7,436 bases of DNA from Victivallales bacterium. GTDB taxonomy: Bacteria > Verrucomicrobiota > Lentisphaeria > Oligosphaerales > Oligosphaeraceae. Under the pieces are notes generated by a model. The model saw nothing but the letters and a program-made list of their open reading frames with translations. It did no database searches and was not told where the DNA came from. How positions within the stretch are numbered: position 1 is the first letter of the stretch; the number at the start of each line of letters is the position of its first letter. Below are positions 1-5,271 of this stretch, piece after piece. The translations under genes were made by a program, and so were the position numbers. The stretch spans positions 1-7,436 of the forward strand of contig CAAGGB010000244.1 in the NCBI GenBank assembly GCA_900769285.1. Direction: 5' to 3'.

Positions 1-19
1 ACGTGTGCTCTTCCGATCT
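1..19 (+). other. Sequencing adapter remnant (not genomic)
   Basis: The first 19 bases, ACGTGTGCTCTTCCGATCT, are identical to the 3' end of the Illumina TruSeq read-2 adapter/primer, known from memory. Genomic sequence therefore begins at about base 20. The GTG at base 3 that would open the first reading frame, and the residues it appears to encode (MCSSDL), come from this artefact and should be trimmed. The contig end here is an assembly or trimming artefact rather than a biological boundary. Confidence 0.95.
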
Positions 20-20
20 C

Positions 21-437
21 TCCCTCGCCGCCGCAGTCCGACAGCACCCCGACCTCACCCCCGACGACCTCGAGGAGACGCTCTACCAGACCACCCTCGA
101 CACCAACGCACGACTCGAGCGCCTCCTCCCACTCATCGCCGTCTGCGCCTCCACCGCCCCACTCCTCGGACTCCTCGGAACCGTCACCGGCATGATCCAC
201 ACCTTCCAGCTCATCACCCTCCACGGCAGCGGCGACGCCGCACTCCTCGCCTCCGGCATCGCCGAGGCACTCGTCACCACCGAGGCCGGACTCGCCACCG
301 CCATCCCCGCGCTCCTCGCACACGCCTTCCTCAGCCGACGGCTCAAACGCTTCCGCGCCGTCCAACAGCAGACCGCACTCCGACTCCTCGACCTCCGGCG
401 GCAAAACCGCCAGCACACCGCCGACTCCCGCCACTGA
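21..437 (+). CDS. exbB: MotA/TolQ/ExbB proton channel family protein, first copy (5' partial)
   Basis: This is an inner-membrane subunit of the proton-driven motor that powers TonB. The 5' end is missing: the frame is open to the contig edge and upstream bases are adapter. What remains covers the C-terminal part of an ExbB. A helical cytoplasmic stretch (HPDLTPDDLEETLYQTTLD) is followed by TM2 at about nt 123-194, with CASTAPLLGLLGTVTGMIHTF. TM3 follows at about nt 258-326, with GIAEALVTTEAGLATAIPALL, and then an Arg/Lys-rich cytoplasmic helix. The GLLGTVxGM and EALxTTxAGLxxAIP signatures, with their channel-lining threonines, are typical of the family. The stop at 435-437 lies 4 bases before the next gene, a second exbB homologue, so both are probably in one operon. 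TolQ is possible, but the tonB downstream favours ExbB. Confidence 0.93.
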   Translation, partial: SLAAAVRQHPDLTPDDLEETLYQTTLDTNARLERLLPLIAVCASTAPLLGLLGTVTGMIHTFQLITLHGSGDAALLASGIAEALVTTEAGLATAIPALLAHAFLSRRLKRFRAVQQQTALRLLDLRRQNRQHTADSRH

Positions 438-441
438 CACC

Positions 442-993
442 ATGCCCAACGCCTGCCTCCAGCACCTCGAACGACTCCTCGACTACCTCCAGACCGGCGG
501 CTGGCTCATGCTACCCCTCGTCGCTCTCGCCTTCGCCATCGCCCTCACCGCCATCCGCGCCGCCGCCTCGCACAACCCCGACGCCAGCGTCACCACACTC
601 GCCGCACTCGTCGCCGCCGCACCGCTCGTCGGACTGCTCGGCACCGTCATCGGCATGGGCGAGACCTTCTCCGCACTCGCACAGCAGCAGGACGCCGACG
701 CGCTCCTCGCCAATGGCATCGCCAAGGCCCTCGTCACCACCCAGACCGGTTTGGCCATCGCCATCCCAGGCTCCTTCGCCCTCGTTTTCCATAAAATGAA
801 GAGTCCACAAAAGACACAAAATAAAGGAAGAGTCCACAAAAGACACAAAATAAACAAAAAAATTGAGCCTGTTCGCGGAGGAAGCCCAACGGTCTCTCAC
901 AAAACTCACAAAACTCACAAAACTCACAAAACGCGCAAAACGCGCAAAACGCACGGAAGGCACAGCAGACACGAGACACACACTCCAAAATAG
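442..993 (+). CDS. exbB: Short MotA/TolQ/ExbB family protein, second copy, with repeat-encoded C-terminal tail
   Basis: A second ExbB-like channel subunit of 183 aa. TM1 is at about residues 19-41 (GGWLMLPLVALAFAIALTA). TM2 is at about 52-78, with PLVGLLGTVIGMGETF, and TM3 at about 90-116, with ANGIAKALVTTQTGLAIAIPG. Only about 10-15 residues separate TM1 from TM2, so the large cytoplasmic loop of classical ExbB is missing. The ordinary family sequence stops at F116 (nt 789). From residue 117 the protein is encoded by A-rich repeat DNA and becomes a basic tail, with H or R at every third position from residue 153 to 180 (HKTHKTHKT...). The first copy instead ends in an Arg-rich amphipathic helix. 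The tail looks like a replacement of the native C-terminus by an inserted or expanded repeat. Whether the protein still works is unknown, but all three membrane segments are intact. No Shine-Dalgarno sequence is seen before the ATG. Confidence 0.88.
   Translation: MPNACLQHLERLLDYLQTGGWLMLPLVALAFAIALTAIRAAASHNPDASVTTLAALVAAAPLVGLLGTVIGMGETFSALAQQQDADALLANGIAKALVTTQTGLAIAIPGSFALVFHKMKSPQKTQNKGRVHKRHKINKKIEPVRGGSPTVSHKTHKTHKTHKTRKTRKTHGRHSRHETHTPK
798..854. repeat. 28-base direct repeat, two perfect copies, 29-base period
   Basis: Bases 798-825 and 827-854 are identical over 28 bases (beginning GAAGAGTCCACAAAAGACAC and ending AAAATAAA), separated by one G at 826. Because 29 is not a multiple of three, the two copies are read in different frames in the exbB gene, giving KSPQKTQNK and then RVHKRHKIN. 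This argues that the DNA repeat, not the peptide, is what was duplicated. Confidence 0.93.
896..987. repeat. 9-base tandem repeat (AAAACTCAC-type), about ten units
   Basis: From 901 the units are AAAACTCAC three times (901-927), AAAACGCGC twice (928-945) and AAAACGCAC (946-954). Degenerate units follow that keep only the CAC anchor, at 961, 970 and 979. Anchors run at 898, 907, 916, 925, 934, 943, 952, 961, 970 and 979. Units are most alike at the 5' end and decay toward the 3' end. The 9-base period preserves the reading frame and encodes His/Arg-Lys-Thr triplets in the ExbB tail. Gain or loss of units would lengthen or shorten that tail without a frameshift. Confidence 0.92.
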
Positions 994-1023
994 ACCGCTC
1001 GGAGTCCCCATCGCACGACCTTT

Positions 1024-1440
1024 ATGAAACGCTTCGGAACCCTCCAGGACGACCCGCAGCCGGAGACGACCGCCACCATCGACCTCTCTCCGCTCCTCGA
1101 CATGGTCTTCCTCCTCCTCATCTTCTTCATGACCACCACCGTCTTCGTCCACGAGACGGGGCTCGAGCTCGAACGCCCCCAGGCCTCCACCGCCCAGTCC
1201 CTCGAGCCCACCAGCCTCCAGCTCGCCATCACCGCCGACAACCGCATCGTCCACGACCGACACGAGCTCCATCTCGACAACCTCGACGCCGAGCTCAGAC
1301 TCCTCCTCGACGGCCAGACGCGCCCCGTCGTCGTCATCGCCGACCGCCAGGCCGACGCCGGCGTCCTCGTCGCCGTCATCGACCGCTGCAAGCTCGCCGG
1401 CGCCACCGCCGTCGCCGTCGCCGCCACCGCCGCACCATGA
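1024..1440 (+). CDS. exbD: ExbD/TolR family biopolymer transport protein
   Basis: Partner of ExbB in the proton-driven motor that energises TonB. The 138-aa length is normal for ExbD. After a short cytoplasmic N-terminus comes a single membrane helix at about residues 20-43, with the family signature IDLSPLLDMVFLLLIFFMTT. D26 in that helix is the conserved protonatable aspartate. The rest (about 45-138) is the periplasmic domain, alternating strands and helices, with the usual VVVIADRQADAGVLVAVIDRC segment near the end. The gene starts 30 bases after the stop of exbB copy 2, just past the A-rich repeat tract, and has no clear ribosome-binding sequence. Its TGA overlaps the tonB ATG (ATGA, 1437-1440), which suggests translational coupling. 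TolR is an alternative name, but tonB directly follows. Confidence 0.95.
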   Translation: MKRFGTLQDDPQPETTATIDLSPLLDMVFLLLIFFMTTTVFVHETGLELERPQASTAQSLEPTSLQLAITADNRIVHDRHELHLDNLDAELRLLLDGQTRPVVVIADRQADAGVLVAVIDRCKLAGATAVAVAATAAP

Positions 1441-2303
1441 CCAAGAGCCTCCCCCTCCAGCTCCTCCTCGCCACGCTCGTCACCGTCGCCCTCCTCGCCC
1501 TGCTGCCCCTTCTCCAGGACACCGCCGGCTCCGACGCTCTCCCCATAAGGCGCCCGACGACGACGCGCCTCGTCACCATCCTCCCTCTCCCCCCCGACGC
1601 ACTCCAGCCGCCCGCCGACGACCTTCCCGCGACCGACACGCCCCCGCCGCCCGCCAAGCCGCTCCTGCCTCCGTCGCCTGAAGCTCCGGCCCCACCATCG
1701 CCCGTCACGCCCGACAGCCCGCCACCGCCCACCGCCACGCCTGTTCGCCTCGACATCCCCATCCCCAGCGTCACCCTGACGCCGCCCCTCCCTGACCTCC
1801 CTCATCTGGACGTCCTCCCCCCCACACCCAGCCCCCAGCCCGAACCGCCCATCCCCGCACCCGCGACGACAGCGGACACCTCCTCCACGGACATCCCGGC
1901 GACGGCTGACGCCGCCACCGACACAACAACCAAGCCCGTCACCCAGGACACCGCCGACAACACGGTGCCCACGTCCTCCGTGACGACAGGCTCCACGCCT
2001 GAACCGTCACCGTCTCCCGCGGCCACCACACGCACGGAGGTCGCCGAACGCCACCTGGTGCGTCCCGTGTTCCCGCGCAACGTCCCGCGCGTCAGCGGCA
2101 CCATCGAGCTCAGCTTCACCGTGCGCCCCGACGGCACGGTCGCCGAGGTGGCCGTCGAGCGCTGCGACCCGCAGATGGACGCCAGCTACCGCCGCGAGGC
2201 CATCCGCGCCACGCGACGCTCCCTCTACCATCCCCGCACCATCCAGGGCCGTCCCGTCGCCGCCCGCGTCCGTCGGCGCATCGACTTCGTCGTCCAGCCA
2301 TAG
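1437..2303 (+). CDS. tonB: TonB family energy transducer
   Basis: Periplasm-spanning protein that transmits ExbB/ExbD force to outer-membrane receptors (288 aa). A membrane anchor lies at about residues 7-27 (LQLLLATLVTVALLALLPLL). A long Pro-rich linker follows at about 37-143, then a Thr/Ala/Asp-rich stretch at 144-200, and a TonB C-terminal domain at 203-288. The C-terminal domain shows the expected pattern: PVFPRNVPRVSGTIELSFTV, then RPDGTVAEVAVERC, then the helix YRREAIRATRRS, LYHP and IQGRPVAARVRRRIDF. The anchor lacks the SxxxH motif of Escherichia coli TonB. The linker uses Pro with Thr/Ala/Ser rather than the Glu-Pro and Lys-Pro repeats of E. coli TonB. The ATG overlaps the exbD stop by 4 bases, and the TPR gene follows 23 bases after the TAG. 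Confidence 0.94.
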   Translation: MTKSLPLQLLLATLVTVALLALLPLLQDTAGSDALPIRRPTTTRLVTILPLPPDALQPPADDLPATDTPPPPAKPLLPPSPEAPAPPSPVTPDSPPPPTATPVRLDIPIPSVTLTPPLPDLPHLDVLPPTPSPQPEPPIPAPATTADTSSTDIPATADAATDTTTKPVTQDTADNTVPTSSVTTGSTPEPSPSPAATTRTEVAERHLVRPVFPRNVPRVSGTIELSFTVRPDGTVAEVAVERCDPQMDASYRREAIRATRRSLYHPRTIQGRPVAARVRRRIDFVVQP

Positions 2304-2326
2304 CCGTTTTCTGTCCTCAACTCCCC

Positions 2327-3100
2327 ATGTCCGCCATGCGCCGCTGCCTTCCCCTCATCCTGACTCTTCTCTCGCTTGCCCTGTCGGCGTCGCCGTCCCC
2401 GACCACCGTGACTGCCGCCGAGTCGCAGTTGCTGGAGCGTCTGCGTGGCCTGCCGCCCGAGCAGGCCGAGCAGGAGCTGCAGACGGCCCTGACGCCAGCC
2501 TCCTCGCCGGCGCTGCGCTACACCGCCGCGTATCTGGCCTGCCGCCTCGGCAACTACCCACTCGCCGAGGCGCGCCTCCGGCGGCTCCTCGCCGACCACC
2601 CCGACTTCCCGCGCGCCAGACTTCTCCTCGCCCAGACGCTCGCCGCGCTGCACCGACATCAGGAGGCCGCCGCCATCCTGCGCGAGCTCCTCAGCCGTCC
2701 GCGCGACGACGAGCCACGCCACACCCTCTGGGCGCTGCTCGCGCAGTCGCTCCTGGAGCTCGGGCAACCACTGCCCGCCGAAACCGCCATCCGCAACGCC
2801 ATCGCCCTCGCGCCCGAACCGCAGGACGCCTACCGACGCCTGCTCCTCCGCGCACTCCTCGACCAGCGCCGGGGCGAGGAGGCGGCACTCCTCGCCCGAC
2901 AGCTCCTCCGCGACGCACCCGCCGACACCCCGCTCTGGCTCATCGTCATCCAGCGCGAGCTCGACCTCAGCCACCACGACCGCGCCGCAGCCCTCGCCGA
3001 ACTCGCCATCCGCGCCGGAAACCGCGACCCGCAACTGACACGCCTCCGCGACCAGCTCCGCCAGCCCGCGCACACCCAAACTCGCATACCTGTCCCTTGA
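2327..3100 (+). CDS. Secreted tetratricopeptide-repeat protein of the TonB operon
   Basis: A 257-aa helical-repeat protein, probably periplasmic. An N-terminal signal peptide is visible: MRR, then the hydrophobic CLPLILTLLSLALS, ending near AxA at residues 28-31. From about residue 61 the protein is a run of paired helices with TPR-like spacing, at about 63-93 (AYLACRLGNYPLAEARLRRLLADHPDF), 97-127, 134-164, 168-199 and 203-234. Repeats 1 and 2 fit the TPR consensus best and later ones are degenerate. The number of repeats is an estimate by eye. TPR proteins act as protein-protein scaffolds, and one directly after tonB suggests an accessory that docks with the motor or with a receptor; this is inferred. 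ATG 2327 is used, but ATG 2336 (MRRCLP) is equally good. No Shine-Dalgarno sequence precedes either. Confidence 0.85.
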   Translation: MSAMRRCLPLILTLLSLALSASPSPTTVTAAESQLLERLRGLPPEQAEQELQTALTPASSPALRYTAAYLACRLGNYPLAEARLRRLLADHPDFPRARLLLAQTLAALHRHQEAAAILRELLSRPRDDEPRHTLWALLAQSLLELGQPLPAETAIRNAIALAPEPQDAYRRLLLRALLDQRRGEEAALLARQLLRDAPADTPLWLIVIQRELDLSHHDRAAALAELAIRAGNRDPQLTRLRDQLRQPAHTQTRIPVP

Positions 3101-3123
3101 CTTCTGCATATCGGTGATATATT
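3097..3123 (+). promoter_or_regulatory. Candidate sigma70-like promoter of the DUF4159 gene
   Basis: TTGACT (3097-3102) resembles a -35 box and TATATT (3118-3123) a -10 box, 15 bases apart. An alternative -10, TATTAG at 3120-3125, gives 17-base spacing. This is an AT-rich island in otherwise very C/G-rich DNA, and it overlaps the stop codon of the TPR gene (TGA 3098-3100). The 15-base spacing is short for sigma70. Start of transcription would be near 3130, about 50 bases before the DUF4159 start codon. Confidence 0.5.
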
Positions 3124-3170
3124 AGCCATTGACCTCTGTGTCGCACCCCCAAGAACCGCCAACCGCATCC

Positions 3171-3177
3171 AGGAGAG
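3171..3177 (+). promoter_or_regulatory. Shine-Dalgarno sequence of the DUF4159 gene
   Basis: AGGAGAG lies 5 bases before ATG 3183, close to an ideal ribosome-binding site. It fixes the start at 3183, where a signal peptide begins, rather than at the upstream in-frame TTG at 3129. It is the only strong Shine-Dalgarno match before any gene in the window. Confidence 0.85.
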
Positions 3178-3182
3178 AAACG

Positions 3183-4727
3183 ATGAAACACCAAGCTGCC
3201 GCCGTCTGCCTTCTTGGCCTCCTGACCGCCCTGACGCCCACCGCGCCCGCCGCCGACCTGCTCCTCGGTGACCTCGGGCTCGACTCCGACGAGGCCCGCC
3301 AGGAGACCCAGTTCACCTGCGTCCCCGCGCCCGCGCCGCCGCCGCCCGCACAGCACTCCTCCGCCGAGGGACTACCGCCTCTGCCGCTGCCCGTCGTCCC
3401 ACTCCGCCGCACCGAGAAGAAGAACCCGCCACGGCCGCCCGTCCTCATCGCCAAGATCGCCACCGCCAAGAAGACCGACTGGGCCACCAACCCCACCGAC
3501 GCCGAGAACCTCCTCAAGTGGATGGCGCAGAACCTCAATGTCCACTTCTCCGACATGATCCTCCAGGACGGCAGCATCCCCGACAACCCCAGGAACATAC
3601 CCGTCCTCTACCGCACCGGACACGACGCCTTCGCCTTCTCGCCCGAACAGCGCGCCAGACTCCGCAACTACCTCCTCAACGGCGGAACGCTCGTCATGGA
3701 GGCCTGCTGCGGACGGCGCGCCTTCGCCGAGTCCGCGCTCAAGGAGCTCCGCGGCCTCATCCCCGAACGCGAGCCCTACCGACTCCCCCCCGACCACCCC
3801 CTCTTCCACTCCTACGCCGACATCACCGCCATCCAGTTCCGCCCGCACGCCCTCAAGGCCGGCGCCAAGAACGGCGACGCCGCCGTCATCGGCATCGACA
3901 TCGGCTGCCGAACCGCCGTCTTCCTCTTCCGCTGGGACGTCTCCTGCGGCTGGGACGAGCAGCCCGACTCCAAACAGCACCACTGCCTCGGCTACACCAT
4001 CCAGACCGCCAAGACGCTCGGCGCCAACCTCATGGCCTACATCACCTCCGAACGCTCCACCGCCATCCCCCTCTCACAGGCCCTCGCCTTCATCGATGCC
4101 GACAAGTCCAAGGCCGACAAGCTCGTCATCGCCCAGGCCAAGTACCACGGACTCTGGAAATGCCGCGAGACCGGACTGCCCATGCTCCTCAGCCACTTCC
4201 ACGAGCAGACCAAGATACCCGTCCGCTTCGAACGCGAGGAGGTCGAGCTCGACTCGCCCAGGCTCTTCCAGCTCCCCGTCGTCTACATCACCGGACACCA
4301 GGCGTTCGCCTTCACCGCCGCCGAACGCGCAAACCTCGCCAAGTACCTCGCCCAGGGCGGACTCCTCATCGCCGAGTCCTGCTGCGGACGGACCGGCTTC
4401 GCCGCATCCTTCCGCGCCGAGATGAACGGCATCCTCCAGGGCGCCCAGCTCCAGAGACTCCCGCCATCCCATCCCCTCTTCGCCTACCCCAACGCCATCC
4501 GTGACGTCCAGCCGCTACCTGCCCTCGCCGCCAAGCTCAAGAGCCGCTCGCGCATCGCGCCCGACCTCTACGGCGCCGCCATCGACGGACACCTCGCCGT
4601 CATCTTCTCACCCTTCGGACTCTCCTGCGGCTGGGAGCTCGCCCAGTGCCCCTACTGCAACGGCATCCACGCCAAGGACGCCCGCGCACTCGGCATCAAC
4701 ATCCTCTCCTACGCCATGATGCAGTAG
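3183..4727 (+). CDS. Secreted protein with two tandem DUF4159 domains
   Basis: A 514-aa exported protein. The signal peptide is residues 1-24 (hydrophobic CLLGLLTALTPTAPAAD), followed by a Pro-rich linker to about 86. Two homologous DUF4159 units follow, at about 87-290 and 313-514. Matching landmarks in units 1 and 2 are: VLYRTGHDAFAF (141) and VVYITGHQAFAF (366); GGTLVMEACCGRRAF (167) and GGLLIAESCCGRTGF (392); LPPDHPLF (201) and LPPSHPLF (426); SCGWD (254) and SCGWE (481). Each unit ends in a Leu-Gly-x-Asn helix. Cysteines recur (CCG, SCGW, then HHC in unit 1 or CPYC in unit 2), perhaps forming disulfides or a metal site. DUF4159 has no established reaction that I know of, and its fold resembles class I glutamine amidotransferase-like domains. 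The position behind exbBBD-tonB-TPR suggests a TonB-linked envelope role. The start is chosen by AGGAGAG at 3171 and the signal peptide. Confidence 0.88.
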   Translation: MKHQAAAVCLLGLLTALTPTAPAADLLLGDLGLDSDEARQETQFTCVPAPAPPPPAQHSSAEGLPPLPLPVVPLRRTEKKNPPRPPVLIAKIATAKKTDWATNPTDAENLLKWMAQNLNVHFSDMILQDGSIPDNPRNIPVLYRTGHDAFAFSPEQRARLRNYLLNGGTLVMEACCGRRAFAESALKELRGLIPEREPYRLPPDHPLFHSYADITAIQFRPHALKAGAKNGDAAVIGIDIGCRTAVFLFRWDVSCGWDEQPDSKQHHCLGYTIQTAKTLGANLMAYITSERSTAIPLSQALAFIDADKSKADKLVIAQAKYHGLWKCRETGLPMLLSHFHEQTKIPVRFEREEVELDSPRLFQLPVVYITGHQAFAFTAAERANLAKYLAQGGLLIAESCCGRTGFAASFRAEMNGILQGAQLQRLPPSHPLFAYPNAIRDVQPLPALAAKLKSRSRIAPDLYGAAIDGHLAVIFSPFGLSCGWELAQCPYCNGIHAKDARALGINILSYAMMQ

Positions 4728-4772
4728 CCCCACGCCAGGGTCTCCCGCATCCTCCCGCCCCCCTCCAGCAGC

Positions 4773-4805
4773 CAGGCGCATCCGCCACCCGCGCGGATGC
4801 GCCTG
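4773..4805. terminator. 13-bp perfect hairpin between the DUF4159 and NFACT-R genes
   Basis: CAGGCGCATCCGC (4773-4785) and GCGGATGCGCCTG (4793-4805) are perfectly complementary around a 7-base loop. It stands 45 bases after the DUF4159 stop and 55 bases before the next start codon. There is no T-run on either side, so it is not a classical intrinsic terminator. It may be a U-less terminator, an mRNA 3'-end stabiliser, or a protein-binding palindrome. It is the strongest inverted repeat I saw in the window and marks the likely boundary between transcription units. Confidence 0.65.
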
Positions 4806-4859
4806 ACCTTGCCCCGAATCCTCCCCACCCTCATCACGACACCACACCACACGACACCG

Positions 4860-5261
4860 ATGTACAGACCCCCTGTCCCGCGCTACTGGCGCTATGACCT
4901 GGGCGACGGCTGGCAGGCTTGGGCCGGCAAGACCGCCGAGGACAACGACCTCCTCTCCTTCACCTGCGCACGTCCCGAGGAGCTCTGGTTCCACGTCAAC
5001 GGCATGCCCGGCAGCCATGTGCTCCTCAAGGCGCCCGAGGACGCCGGCGAACCCACCCGCGACCTCATCCGCGCCACCGCCGCCATCGCCGCCTTCCACT
5101 CCAAGGCGCGTACCGCCGGCATGACCTCCGTCAGCTACACCAAGGCCAAATTCGTCGGCAAGGAGCGCGGCGCCAAGCCCGGCGCAGTCGTCATTCGACA
5201 CGAGACGCTGGTCAAGGTGCGCCCCGCACTCCCCCCCGGCTGCACACCCGAGCAGGACTGA
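4860..5261 (+). CDS. Stand-alone NFACT RNA-binding (NFACT-R, formerly DUF814) domain protein
   Basis: A 133-aa protein made of one NFACT-R domain, the C-terminal RNA-binding module of RqcH/Rqc2 (NEMF) ribosome-quality-control proteins. Seen in order: WAGKTAEDNDLLSF (21-34, matching the GRNAxENDxLTF pattern); ELWFHVNGMPGSHVLLK (41-57, the hallmark xWFHVxxxPGSHV); a helix ending FHSKAR (79-84); and YTKAKFVGKERGAKPGAVVI (93-112), corresponding to the YTxxKxVxKPKGAKPGxV strand region. The NFACT-N, HhH and coiled-coil parts of full RqcH are absent, so C-terminal Ala tailing by this protein alone is unlikely. Binding of tRNA or ribosomal RNA is the reasonable expectation. ATG 4860 is preferred because the in-frame ATG at 4797 lies within the hairpin and adds unrelated residues. 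ruvC follows 10 bases downstream. Confidence 0.88.
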   Translation: MYRPPVPRYWRYDLGDGWQAWAGKTAEDNDLLSFTCARPEELWFHVNGMPGSHVLLKAPEDAGEPTRDLIRATAAIAAFHSKARTAGMTSVSYTKAKFVGKERGAKPGAVVIRHETLVKVRPALPPGCTPEQD

Positions 5262-5271
5262 GGCCCGCCCC

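Larger units (their letters stand above)
790..990. repeat. A-rich 9-base-periodic repeat tract inside the 3' end of exbB copy 2
   Basis: Base composition changes abruptly at about 790, from C/G-rich codons to A-rich DNA, and returns to normal at about 992. Two sub-blocks are visible. The first (798-854) is a perfect 28-base direct repeat at 29-base spacing. The second (896-987) has CAC (or CGC) every 9 bases. The first block also carries CAC pairs 9 bases apart (806/815 and 835/844), so both blocks may share one ancestral CACAAAANN unit. Between them (about 863-895) lies a non-repetitive segment of mixed composition. The reverse strand reads as GTG/TTTT units (TTTTGTGAGTTTTGTGAG). I recall similar tracts from intergenic regions of PVC-group genomes, but cannot confirm that this one is dispersed elsewhere. 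Confidence 0.85.

Noticed and set aside
3..20. GTG start codon for the first exbB
   Set aside because: It lies within the Illumina adapter. The gene is simply truncated by the contig end.
5..799. Open frame of 264 codons overlapping both exbB genes
   Set aside because: The product is almost entirely Pro, Arg, His, Ser and Thr, typical of an out-of-frame reading of C-rich DNA. The ExbB frames have clear family motifs.
798..854. Possible CRISPR array (28-base direct repeats)
   Set aside because: There are only two copies, separated by a single base, with no spacers and no cas genes. It is a tandem duplication.
2225..3109. Antisense open frame of 294 codons opposite the TPR gene
   Set aside because: It is low-complexity, Gly/Val/Glu/Arg-rich, with no motif. 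The + strand frame has a signal peptide and TPR helices.
3129..3182. Upstream TTG start for the DUF4159 gene
   Set aside because: It would add 18 residues before the signal peptide and ignore the strong AGGAGAG site that serves ATG 3183.
3518..4504. Open frame of 328 codons inside the DUF4159 gene
   Set aside because: The product is Arg/Pro/His-rich and the frame lies wholly within a gene with two recognisable homologous domains.
4797..4859. Upstream ATG for the NFACT-R protein
   Set aside because: It lies inside the hairpin at 4773-4805 and adds 21 residues with no resemblance to the domain. ATG 4860 begins just before the domain.
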